A model generated the notes under the pieces. It saw only the letters and a program-made list of their open reading frames with translations. It searched no databases and had not been told where the DNA came from. A program made the translations under genes and the position numbers. Below are positions 25,150 to 32,294 of a stretch of 38,352 bases of DNA, piece by piece (positions within the stretch are counted from its first letter, which is position 1; every line of letters starts with the position of its first letter). The stretch spans positions 1 to 38,352 of the forward strand of contig JAKQGD010000627.1 of the NCBI GenBank assembly GCA_029573365.1, read 5' to 3'. Source of the DNA: Bacteroidota bacterium (GTDB lineage Bacteria; Bacteroidota; Bacteroidia; Chitinophagales; Saprospiraceae).

Positions 25150-25431
25150 TTTTTTATAAATTAAAATACCGGACAAAAATATCCGATTTTATAATACCGC
25201 ACAAATCTTTTTATAAATATTTCTTATAATTTTATAAATATTTATTATTAAAATGATAATTAATTAATTGTCAAGATTTTATAAATTTGATTATATAATG
25301 TTTGGCAAAGATACCTTCGTCTGTTTACACATTAAATGCCTGTAAGGAATGATAAACATCTTGACGAACAAGCATAATTTAATAAAAAAATTTGTTATTT
25401 TTGGCATTCAAACCACCTATAAGATAACCAT
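25150..25431. promoter_or_regulatory. Very AT-rich divergent promoter region
   Basis: This 282-bp gap separates the haloperoxidase-like gene (minus) and the Crp/Fnr gene (plus). The minus strand has TATTTTTG at 25181-25174, about 25 nt before the ATG, and a second box TATCTTTG at 25313-25306. The plus strand has TATTTTTG at 25396-25403, 29 nt before the Crp/Fnr ATG. The middle is nearly pure A/T (repeated TTTATAAAT-like words near 25200-25300), likely curved or easily melted DNA. A short CTTG-N5-CAAG repeat lies at 25360-25372. No gene is seen in the gap. Confidence 0.5.
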
Positions 25432-26025
25432 ATGCACATCGAAGTGGACCTGCTTATAGCCTGGGGAGCTGTGGCCAGAAAATACAGTAAAAGTGAATTT
25501 GTATTTTACGAAAATGATCCCTGCAAGTATTACTATCAGATTCTGGACGGTAGGGTAAAAATGTGTTGTTATAACGAAGACGGCAAAGTTTTTATCCAGG
25601 GTATGTTTGAATCCGGCGAAAGTTTTGGTGAGCCTCCTCTTTTTATTTCGTTACCATATCCGGCGTGTGCGGTGACGGAATCAGTAAGTGTCATTTACCG
25701 TTTGCCAAAAGAGACATTTGTCAGATTGCTTGAAGAATATCCGGCATTGAAAATGCAGTTTCTCACCGGTTTTGCCAGAAGAATTTATGATAAGTCAGCC
25801 AGAAACAAGGACATTGTCAATGCACACCCTGACCAGAAAATCAGGAGTTTCCTAGATAATTATAAGTTAAACCACAGCAGCAAACCGGGCAAGACTTTTA
25901 TTCCAATGACCCGTCAACAAATAGCAGATTCTCTGGGCCTTCGTGTAGAAACTGTGATTCGTACTTTGTTAAAAATGGAAGAAAAAGGAGTGGTTGAAAT
26001 TATAAAACATAAGCTTTATTACTGA
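25432..26025 (+). CDS. Crp/Fnr family transcriptional regulator
   Basis: 197 residues. The N-terminal cyclic-nucleotide-type beta barrel spans about 15-110 (QILDGRVKMCCYNEDGKVFIQGMFESGESFGEPPLF). A dimer helix and a C-terminal helix-turn-helix follow (PMTRQQIADSLGLRVETVIRTLLKMEEKGVVEI, about 158-190). The cysteines (31, 45, 46, 79) do not match the Fe-S ligand pattern of FNR, and the cAMP-binding Arg-Ser phosphate cassette is not evident. The effector may therefore be heme/NO, as in DNR, or something else. Its stop overlaps the start of the next gene (TGATG). It is the obvious candidate to bind the palindromes at 27243 and 34864. Confidence 0.88.
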   Translation: MHIEVDLLIAWGAVARKYSKSEFVFYENDPCKYYYQILDGRVKMCCYNEDGKVFIQGMFESGESFGEPPLFISLPYPACAVTESVSVIYRLPKETFVRLLEEYPALKMQFLTGFARRIYDKSARNKDIVNAHPDQKIRSFLDNYKLNHSSKPGKTFIPMTRQQIADSLGLRVETVIRTLLKMEEKGVVEIIKHKLYY

Positions 26026-27248
26026 TGAAAAAGGATCTAACCGGACTAATGATCAGTATCGGACTAATCAACCTTTGTCTGGTGGCTCTCATAGGGGTTA
26101 TCATGAGGTACAAAATAGGATTTGAATTTCCGTATTTTAACCAGAAATACCTTCTTCATGCCCATTCACATTTTGCATTTGCCGGGTGGGTTTCCCATAT
26201 GTTGTTTACACTGATGGTACGGTTTCTGCTTGACCGGGGAGTTCAGACGTCAAGGTATTTTAGTCTTCTGGTGGTTAATCTAATTTGTGCTTTTGGCATG
26301 CTGTTTTCCTTTACTGTTCAGGGATACAGTGCTGTTTCAATAACTTTTTCCAGCATTTCAATACTCAATGGTTTTGTATTCGCTCTTTATTTTTTTGCAG
26401 ACCTTACCAGAAATTGTCCGGTGCACCCATCAACATCTTGGTTTAAAGCTGCTCTGGTCTTCAACATATTGTCTGCTGTAGGTACTATGTATCTGGCATA
26501 TATGATGGCATCTGGTAATATAGACCAAAAGCTTTATCTCGCTTCGATTTATTTTTATCTTCATTTTCAGTACAGTGGTTGGTTTTTCTTTGCTATTATG
26601 GGACTATTTATGGCAAGCCTGGCCAGTATCGATACCTTCAGAAAAGACGTTGTAATTTTTTCTGTATTTTTTATCGCATGTATACCGGCATATTTCCTGT
26701 CGATTCTATGGGCCAATCTTCCATGGTATATTTTTTTATTACCGTTGCTGGCAGTCATACTGCAGCTGGTAGGAATAACCCGATTCCTCATGTTGTTATT
26801 CAGACTTAAACCAGAAATTGTTAAGAATTGGGTATTGCCGGCCAGATGGGTGCTGTCACTGTCACTTTTGGCTCTGATTATTAAGCTTGTCCTTCAGACA
26901 GGAAGCATCTTACCTGAAGTAAGCAAACTGGCATTCGGTTTTAGATCTATTGTCATAGCATACCTTCATCTTGTTTTGCTGGGGTTTACCACGATGTTTA
27001 TTCTTGGTTATCTTTTGCTTGAAAGGCATATAAGCATAGGCAGAACCGCATTGTGGGCAGTGGGGGTCTTTTGTGCCGGAGTTGGTGCCAATGAACTGGT
27101 ACTTATGGTTCAGGGCATAGCATCATTTGGTTATGTGGTTATACCTTATTTAAATCAGATACTGTTTTTAATCAGCATGGTCATGATGCTGAGTGTAGTA
27201 GTTCTTGTCATTTCTCACGCCAAAGACAGAACCAAGGCCTCTTTATGA
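26025..27248 (+). CDS. Polytopic membrane protein with intramembrane histidine motifs, unknown function, coupled to the Crp/Fnr gene
   Basis: 407 residues, about 12 predicted helices, no signal peptide. Its start overlaps the stop of the regulator gene, so translation is coupled. Three histidine motifs lie in or next to helices: LLHAHSHFAFAGWVSH (H45, H47, H49, H58), YLHFQYSGW (H180) and AYLHLVLLGF (H315). The HxH followed by a GW pair recalls subunit I of heme-copper oxidases and NO reductases, but the full set of heme and CuB ligands is absent. It may be a heme-binding membrane protein derived from that fold, or something else. Its place beside the Crp/Fnr gene and facing the nos cluster suggests a role in N-oxide or NO handling; this is inference. 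Confidence 0.75.
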   Translation: MKKDLTGLMISIGLINLCLVALIGVIMRYKIGFEFPYFNQKYLLHAHSHFAFAGWVSHMLFTLMVRFLLDRGVQTSRYFSLLVVNLICAFGMLFSFTVQGYSAVSITFSSISILNGFVFALYFFADLTRNCPVHPSTSWFKAALVFNILSAVGTMYLAYMMASGNIDQKLYLASIYFYLHFQYSGWFFFAIMGLFMASLASIDTFRKDVVIFSVFFIACIPAYFLSILWANLPWYIFLLPLLAVILQLVGITRFLMLLFRLKPEIVKNWVLPARWVLSLSLLALIIKLVLQTGSILPEVSKLAFGFRSIVIAYLHLVLLGFTTMFILGYLLLERHISIGRTALWAVGVFCAGVGANELVLMVQGIASFGYVVIPYLNQILFLISMVMMLSVVVLVISHAKDRTKASL

Positions 27249-27289
27249 TTACACTCATAAAGACCGGCTTTTAGCCTGATGTACCTTGT
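27243..27289 (+). promoter_or_regulatory. Crp/Fnr-type operator and -7 region of the fasciclin gene
   Basis: TTATGAT-TACA-CTCATAA (27243-27260) is a near-perfect 18-bp palindrome that overlaps the stop of the upstream gene. TACCTTGT at 27282-27289 is a weak -7 box (4 of the 6 fixed positions of TAnnTTTG). The centres are 34 nt apart, the same as at the cytochrome c promoter, which puts the operator near -41.5. A weak core box plus an operator is what an activator-dependent promoter should look like. Confidence 0.6.
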
Positions 27290-27304
27290 GCAAAAAAATA
27301 AAAC

Positions 27305-27874
27305 ATGATACGAATAACTCAGACTTTGATTGTTCTGGTCCTGATTGCAATTTGCTCATGCAAATCTTCGACCTCAGAGCAGGCCGCATCGACTGCATCT
27401 ACAGGTTCCAATGTCAGTGCAGCAACAGATGGTGTTGGCCAATCCAATGTAAAGGACGAAATCTCCAGTCCAAACATTGTCCAGGTGGCCATAGGCAGCA
27501 AGGACCATTCTACTCTCGTGGCAGCCGTTAAAGCCGGTGGGTTGGTAGATGCCCTAAGCAATGCGGGCCCATTTACCGTATTTGCTCCCACCAATGCTGC
27601 CTTTGAAAAATTGCCGGCCGGAACGGTAGAGGGGCTGCTAAAACCGGAAAAAAAGGCCGACCTCGTAAACATCCTCGAGTACCATACGTATGTAGGGGCC
27701 CTCAAACCGGAGTATTTTCAGAATGGCCAGTCATACGAGCAAGTCAACGCTAAAAAAGTGGACATCACAGTAAAAGACGGCAAAACGTATGTCAACGGAT
27801 CAGAGATTGTCGGTTCAGTACAGACTTCCAATGGCTGGATCCATGTAATCAATGACGTGTTATTACCTAAATGA
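27305..27874 (+). CDS. Fasciclin (FAS1) domain lipoprotein
   Basis: 189 residues. The signal sequence ends in the lipobox AICSC (cysteine about residue 19), followed by a Ser/Thr/Ala-rich linker to about residue 55. One FAS1 domain then fills the rest: VQVAIGSKDHSTLVAAVKAGGLVDAL, GPFTVFAPTNAAFEKLP, the conserved H near ILEYHTYVG, and the closing strand GWIHVINDVLLP. FAS1 domains mediate adhesion or protein-protein contacts at the cell surface or periplasm. Its operator matches that of the nos cytochrome gene, so it is probably made during N2O respiration; its task there is unknown. A strong terminator follows. Confidence 0.9.
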   Translation: MIRITQTLIVLVLIAICSCKSSTSEQAASTASTGSNVSAATDGVGQSNVKDEISSPNIVQVAIGSKDHSTLVAAVKAGGLVDALSNAGPFTVFAPTNAAFEKLPAGTVEGLLKPEKKADLVNILEYHTYVGALKPEYFQNGQSYEQVNAKKVDITVKDGKTYVNGSEIVGSVQTSNGWIHVINDVLLPK

Positions 27875-27900
27875 TTTTTACATCAGGTCAATGAGATGTA

Positions 27901-27939
27901 AGAAGTCTGTGAAATCAAATTTCACAGACTTCTTTTTTT
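27901..27939 (+). terminator. Strong rho-independent terminator after the fasciclin gene
   Basis: A perfect 15-bp stem (27901-27915 with 27919-27933) has a 3-nt CAA loop and is followed by a T-run at 27933-27939. It ends the plus-strand transcript. Confidence 0.92.
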
Positions 27940-28005
27940 ATTATGTATTTTGGAAAATCGGCTCGGAATATTAGAAAGTTCCGCTCCTAATTTTGTGATT
28001 GTGAT

Positions 28006-28395
28006 TTATTTATTTCCGGAAACAGGATTCAAGCCCAAAATTTTAATTTGCATAATGAGAGCAATGCTGGCGGCCCTTTCCTTTAGAGTACTTGCATTTT
28101 TACCTATAAAAAGCTGGTCCGTGGTGGCTTGAAATAATTCGAGCCATTTGTCAAAATGCCGGGACTCCATTGGATTTAACTGATGAGCTGCCTGATGAAG
28201 GGCCATTGGGTTGCCGGAGTAGTTGCCTTTATAAAAAAGAACATTGTCCCAGAAGTCAACCATAAGAGGCAGATGTTTATCCCAGTTTACATGGGCAAAA
28301 AAAGGAGCAAGCAAAGCCTCTGAATTGACTTTTTTATAAAATGTATTGACCAGGATGAACAAATCATCTTTTCCGGTTATGTCACTGATTGCCAT
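28006..28395 (-). CDS. Group III truncated hemoglobin
   Basis: 129 residues. Aligning it by eye with Campylobacter Ctb gives Tyr B10 (Y20, FYKKV), the E7 histidine (H41) in KHLPLMVDFW, the proximal F8 histidine at H67 (GNPMALHQAAH), and the Trp of WLELF (W84). Group III globins bind O2 and NO and are thought to help in NO tolerance. Here the gene sits after nosY on the same strand with its own -7 box, so it can be made with or without the nos transcript. An NO or O2 protective role for N2O reduction is plausible. Confidence 0.9.
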   Translation of the reverse strand: MAISDITGKDDLFILVNTFYKKVNSEALLAPFFAHVNWDKHLPLMVDFWDNVLFYKGNYSGNPMALHQAAHQLNPMESRHFDKWLELFQATTDQLFIGKNASTLKERAASIALIMQIKILGLNPVSGNK

Positions 28396-28427
28396 GGAAA
28401 GGTTTTTAGGCGGTTATTAAAAAAATC

Positions 28428-28435
28428 CAAACATA
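28428..28435 (-). promoter_or_regulatory. -7 box for the truncated globin gene
   Basis: TATGTTTG on the minus strand, 32 nt before the ATG. No Crp/Fnr palindrome is present at the 34-nt position used by the cytochrome and fasciclin promoters. Confidence 0.4.
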
Positions 28436-28445
28436 AAGCACCCTG

Positions 28446-29213
28446 TCAAAGATCTTTCCTTTTAAAAATTTTCAAAGACAGGTAAAATGGAATCAGGATC
28501 CAAAGCATCATAAGAATTGCCGACACAGCCAGGCCGGTAGTAGTACCAAACATTTTCTGAAAAACAGCCCCTGTAAATCCTAAAAGTACGGTCATATCTA
28601 TCTGAAGCAGGACAAGTATGCGGGCCAGGTCTATGGGATTGAGTGCTGAAACCACGACCATAGGCTTTTCAATGGGATAATCAGCAAATTGGAACATTAA
28701 AAACAGAACGAGGCCATCATATATCAAGGTCATAAACAACCAGATAATGACTGACAGTCCTATGCCCCGGGCCTTGTCACGCATTAGTATAGAACAAAGC
28801 ATAGCCAGCGATGTAAAAACCAGGGTTACCATAATACCTGTAGCTACCAGGATTAGCCCTGTTTTGCCAGGAATAAATATCACTACAGGAATACCTATTC
28901 CGACCAGAAACGAAACAACAAGAGCCGATGACAAGCCGGCAAACAAGGCTGTCCAGATGGATGCCCTTTTTACGGGTTGGCTTACTAGCAATTCAATAAA
29001 TTCGCCACTGTTGTAAATGTATATATTTGAAAAAATGATAGCCACAAGTGGAACGGTCAGCAAAACCAGGTTTAGCAAGGATAGTACAGCCTTGGAAGTA
29101 CTGTCTTCGAGACTGAAAATGCTCCAGGAAAAAACAGCCAATACGAGTGTGTATACCAGGATTACCTTGTTTCTGAGTATATCGGATATTACAAATGAAG
29201 CTATTTTTTTCAC
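28446..29213 (-). CDS. nosY: NosY ABC transporter permease
   Basis: 255 residues with six helices by eye (for example VILVYTLVLAVFSWSIF, AVLSLLNLVLLTVPLVAIIFSNIYIY and a closing LAVSAILMMLWILIPFYLSL). The segment FIELLVSQPVKRASIW matches the coupling region of ABC-2 type permeases. With NosF it forms the inner-membrane transporter that feeds NosD, needed to mature the copper-sulphide centre of NosZ. Its start overlaps the nosF stop by 4 nt (ATGA), so translation is coupled. Confidence 0.9.
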   Translation of the reverse strand: MKKIASFVISDILRNKVILVYTLVLAVFSWSIFSLEDSTSKAVLSLLNLVLLTVPLVAIIFSNIYIYNSGEFIELLVSQPVKRASIWTALFAGLSSALVVSFLVGIGIPVVIFIPGKTGLILVATGIMVTLVFTSLAMLCSILMRDKARGIGLSVIIWLFMTLIYDGLVLFLMFQFADYPIEKPMVVVSALNPIDLARILVLLQIDMTVLLGFTGAVFQKMFGTTTGLAVSAILMMLWILIPFYLSLKIFKRKDL

Positions 29214-29917
29214 CTTACACCCGCTTTAAGTATTTTATGAATGGCCCGAGACACACGTTCTTCACCCGTCCGTTCGAATAGCTCACTGACTGTAAGATGA
29301 AATTTGATGTGTGCCTCTTCCATAAAGATAACATCTGTAAGCAGGTCATCCAGTTCGCTTAGCAGGTGTGAAGATATCAGTATCAGTTTGTCCTGCCTTA
29401 CCTTTATTATTTTTTCCCTGAGAATTTCTGATGCCATCGGATCAAGGCCGGCCGTGGGTTCATCCAGAACCAGCACCGTGGGATTAAACATAAATGCCAG
29501 TGTGGCACTCACTTTTTGGGTAGTACCTCCTGAAAGCGTTCTCATTTTTTTGTATGATACTGTATCAAGGCCAAAGGAGTGAAAAAGCTCCAGGTCCTCT
29601 TTTCCATCAAAATGTCTGATGCTGCGGATCATATCGATGACCTGAATAATTGACATATTTTCTGGGTATCGTCCTATCTGCGGCATATAGCCTATATGAT
29701 TTTTATAGCTCACATCTCCTGCTACAGATCTTCCGTTTACCAGAATTTGCCCCTTGTCGGGGAAAACCATGCCAAGGAAGTGTTTAATAAGAGTGGTCTT
29801 ACCACAGGCATTGGGACCTATTAAACCTACACATCTGCCCTTTTCGAGCCGCAAGTTTATTTCGGACAGTGCTTTGGTTTGTCCAAAGGACTTGGATATG
29901 TTGGTTAACTCAATCAC
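29210..29917 (-). CDS. nosF: NosF ABC transporter ATPase
   Basis: 235 residues. Walker A is GPNACGKTT (from residue 34), the signature is LSGGTTQ (128-134), Walker B is VLVLDEP (148-154) with the catalytic glutamate, and the switch histidine is in LISSHLLSEL. It powers NosY and NosD in delivering sulphur or copper for the CuZ centre. The start overlaps the nosD stop by 4 nt, and its own stop overlaps nosY by 4 nt. Confidence 0.93.
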   Translation of the reverse strand: MIELTNISKSFGQTKALSEINLRLEKGRCVGLIGPNACGKTTLIKHFLGMVFPDKGQILVNGRSVAGDVSYKNHIGYMPQIGRYPENMSIIQVIDMIRSIRHFDGKEDLELFHSFGLDTVSYKKMRTLSGGTTQKVSATLAFMFNPTVLVLDEPTAGLDPMASEILREKIIKVRQDKLILISSHLLSELDDLLTDVIFMEEAHIKFHLTVSELFERTGEERVSRAIHKILKAGVR

Positions 29918-31161
29918 AGGTCCAGAGGTTTCATTTTTGGGTGGTCGTCTCGGAAAGATTCGGGAGTGATGCTTGGTATCAGTTTTTCTGTACGCTCAAG
30001 CAGAGAGATCATAAAACTTCTGAATAAAAGCATAGCCACAGGATTATTTTCGATAACTACAGCATAAAGACTCAGTGGCCGGTAAGGTACATCACCGCAG
30101 GCATCCTTGTTTAGGTCGTAACCCTCGTATTTGTCCCAGTAATTATTTTTAAATGTATTGAGCACCAGCGACCCATTGGTGCTTACATCAAATGTATTGG
30201 AGATAAAGTTGTTTTCCTGTACCACATTGTCCATACAATTGGCCTGTATCTTGAGTCCCCAACCGTTGTCACGGAAAGTGTTTTTACTGATGACCATGCG
30301 GTTTGCACCCTCGAGGTACAAGGCTGAGGTGTTATCGGTAAAGCTGTTTCCTATGATTTCAGCGTCCGAGATATCCTTTAGCAGGATGCCATAGGAGGCA
30401 TCGCCTCGGCTTTCGGCAAAAGTATTGTTATACATTAGTACGTTCTTTGTATACATAACGGCCACGCCGGCACCATTGGCCACAAATACATTATTGATGT
30501 AGTCATCATCATTGGAAAACATAAAATGAAGGCCGTACCTGAGATTATACTTGGAAATGTTTCTCCACACCAGAGAATGGGTAACAAACTCAAAATAAAT
30601 GCCATCTCTGTGTCCTGTAATCTTGTTTCCGATTATGGTCAAGCTGTCTGATTTCCAGCAATGGATGCCATTCCCTATCTTTTGTTCTTCTGAAGCATTG
30701 GCCATGATTTTATTGTTTCGTACAATGCATCCGGAAGAATACTGCAGATAAATGCCAAAAAAATTATCAACAAGTTCGTTGTCTTCCAGGATTACTTTTT
30801 TTACATTGTACACTCTGATACCTGCAGGATCGTCGAGCGTTCCACTTCCGGACCTTATTATTCTAAATCCTTTTACAATGACATCAGAAGACTTAATGGC
30901 CAGCACCTCTCCTTTCATACCGCCATCTATGATTGGTCTTTCTATGCCGATCATGATGATTTTTTTTCTGATGGTCAGTGTTCCTTCAGCATAGGTGCCT
31001 TCAAATACCATCACTGTATCTTTATCGGAAGCCTGTTTTAAGGCATCAGCTATGCGGATGAAATCCTTTCCAGAGCCTACTGTCAGGGTGCAGCCCCACA
31101 ATGGCAAGGACCAAATCAGTGTTATGGCCAAAAATCCCGGTCTTCTGCAGGTGATGATCAT
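29914..31161 (-). CDS. nosD: NosD periplasmic CuZ maturation protein (beta-helix)
   Basis: 415 residues from ATG 31161; the frame extends to 31239, but that part overlaps the upstream gene and lacks a signal. The N-terminus (MIITCRRPGFLAITLIWSLPLWGC) is a signal peptide and may be a lipoprotein signal (cysteine about 24). The rest is right-handed beta-helix repeats of the NosD/CASH type: EDNELVDNFFGIYLQYSSGC, NNKIMANASEEQ, GNKITGHRDGIYFEF, NNTFAESRGDASYGI and SKNTFRDNGWGLKIQAN. The conserved NNYWDKYEGYDLNKDACGDVPY motif is at the end. It delivers the sulphide or copper needed for NosZ. It is 7 nt downstream of the NosL fusion gene. Confidence 0.93.
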   Translation of the reverse strand: MIITCRRPGFLAITLIWSLPLWGCTLTVGSGKDFIRIADALKQASDKDTVMVFEGTYAEGTLTIRKKIIMIGIERPIIDGGMKGEVLAIKSSDVIVKGFRIIRSGSGTLDDPAGIRVYNVKKVILEDNELVDNFFGIYLQYSSGCIVRNNKIMANASEEQKIGNGIHCWKSDSLTIIGNKITGHRDGIYFEFVTHSLVWRNISKYNLRYGLHFMFSNDDDYINNVFVANGAGVAVMYTKNVLMYNNTFAESRGDASYGILLKDISDAEIIGNSFTDNTSALYLEGANRMVISKNTFRDNGWGLKIQANCMDNVVQENNFISNTFDVSTNGSLVLNTFKNNYWDKYEGYDLNKDACGDVPYRPLSLYAVVIENNPVAMLLFRSFMISLLERTEKLIPSITPESFRDDHPKMKPLDL

Positions 31162-31168
31162 ATCCGGC

Positions 31169-32182
31169 TCATTTTGAGAGTATAATGCTCCATTCGGTTT
31201 TTTGGGCGTTGGTTTTCTGCAGCATGGACTCTGCCTCACTTGCAGTAGAAAAAGCAGCTACGTTTCCTGACATGGGACTGCTTATGGACCCTCCTTTAAT
31301 ATAAAAGGCTGTTTCAGCGGGTATAAGACTGTTAGTGCCGTTAAAATCATGGACATAGCATTTTTTTACAGGCTTGTCGGTATTCTGTCGGATAAATCCG
31401 GTCATACACGAAATATCGTCAAATTTGTAAATCCGACCTTTCATTGTAATCAATTCACATCCAAAATGTGGGTCCGCGATGCTCATTTTACAAAAACTAC
31501 ATGTATCCTTATTGATAATGATGGGATCCGGACCTGATGGCTGACATGATATAATAGATAAAAATAGCACAGGTATACTAAGAGCTCTGGCTTTCTGTCT
31601 ACTGAAAAGTTTACGGGTCAGCCTGGTTTCTACGGCCCAGGCCCAGGCAATCAGTAAACCACCTGCAAGCATCAACCATCCTCCGATATCAGGAATGGAG
31701 TATGCTCCAAAATTTAGCAACTGTTTAAACCCAATCAATGGAGGTTGATAGGCCATCCCCGGTATCTGTATGGCAGCTGTAGGGTCAAGATCGTGGCCAT
31801 AATCGTATTCCCATTTCCAGAAATCATACATTGCCAGAATACCAAATAACAAAAAGGCTATAAGAAGGACTGTAAGTATTTTCCTGCTTTTTAAAAAGGC
31901 GGCCAGGATACTCCATATGCCAAAAAACCCAATGATGAAAGGCAACACTTTAAACTCAACAAACTCCTCAGAATGTAATGTCTTCATGCCAATGTAGTGG
32001 TTGAGGCCGTTTATAATGTCGACATCACCTCCGAGTTTGCTTGCATAAATGTATAACCCGAGGCCTTCAGGATACTGAGGAGCGTCCAGCTCGATTCTCC
32101 ATATCGGTAAAAATATGGCGGAAATGATAAAAAGTCCGGCAGTAATCAGCATGACCACTGATATTTTTGAAAAAGGTTTCAT
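31169..32182 (-). CDS. Polytopic membrane domain fused to NosL copper chaperone, with an internal lipobox
   Basis: 337 residues. Residues 1-195 hold about four helices (9-27, 80-96, 101-119, 168-184), a domain I know as a separate accessory protein in some Bacteroidota nos loci but cannot name. Residues 214-337 are NosL, the copper(I) chaperone for NosZ, with CSFCKM (C228, C231, M233), GCEL (C242) and KFDDISCM (C259). Between them lies RKLFSRQKARALSIPVLFLS followed by IISC: basic residues, a short hydrophobic core and a lipobox with C213. After four helices the basic segment would be cytoplasmic, so this looks like an intact lipoprotein signal inside the chain. Signal peptidase II could release NosL as a separate lipoprotein. 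No stop interrupts the two parts. Confidence 0.85.
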   Translation of the reverse strand: MKPFSKISVVMLITAGLFIISAIFLPIWRIELDAPQYPEGLGLYIYASKLGGDVDIINGLNHYIGMKTLHSEEFVEFKVLPFIIGFFGIWSILAAFLKSRKILTVLLIAFLLFGILAMYDFWKWEYDYGHDLDPTAAIQIPGMAYQPPLIGFKQLLNFGAYSIPDIGGWLMLAGGLLIAWAWAVETRLTRKLFSRQKARALSIPVLFLSIISCQPSGPDPIIINKDTCSFCKMSIADPHFGCELITMKGRIYKFDDISCMTGFIRQNTDKPVKKCYVHDFNGTNSLIPAETAFYIKGGSISSPMSGNVAAFSTASEAESMLQKTNAQKTEWSIILSK

Positions 32183-32253
32183 AATGATTTAATTTTAGAA
32201 CTGTGACCCCTAAAATTTGTCAGTAGTATGATGGGGTTTGTGTTAAAATAAGA

Positions 32254-32282
32254 CAGGGCAAGATTTTGGGATTCCTGCCCTG
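32254..32282 (-). terminator. Hairpin between nosZ and the NosL fusion gene (attenuator or stabiliser)
   Basis: CAGGGCA (32254-32260) and TGCCCTG (32276-32282) pair perfectly around a 15-nt loop, 12 nt after the nosZ stop. On the minus strand the stem is followed by TCTTATTTTAAC, a weak T-run. No promoter is visible in the 112-bp gap, so downstream genes probably depend on readthrough. The hairpin may protect the nosZ end and lower accessory gene expression. Confidence 0.45.
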
Positions 32283-32294
32283 CTTAATTTACTG

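Noticed and set aside
25432..26025. FNR-type oxygen-sensing Fe-S site in the Crp/Fnr protein
   Set aside because: It has four cysteines (31, 45, 46, 79), but their positions do not match the N-terminal plus central pattern of FNR.
26025..27248. Complete NO reductase or cytochrome oxidase subunit I
   Set aside because: Only some histidine motifs are present; the full set of heme and CuB ligands is absent.
28457..28474. Crp/Fnr operator at the 34-nt position of the globin promoter
   Set aside because: The sequence there is an A/T run with no palindrome of the nos type.
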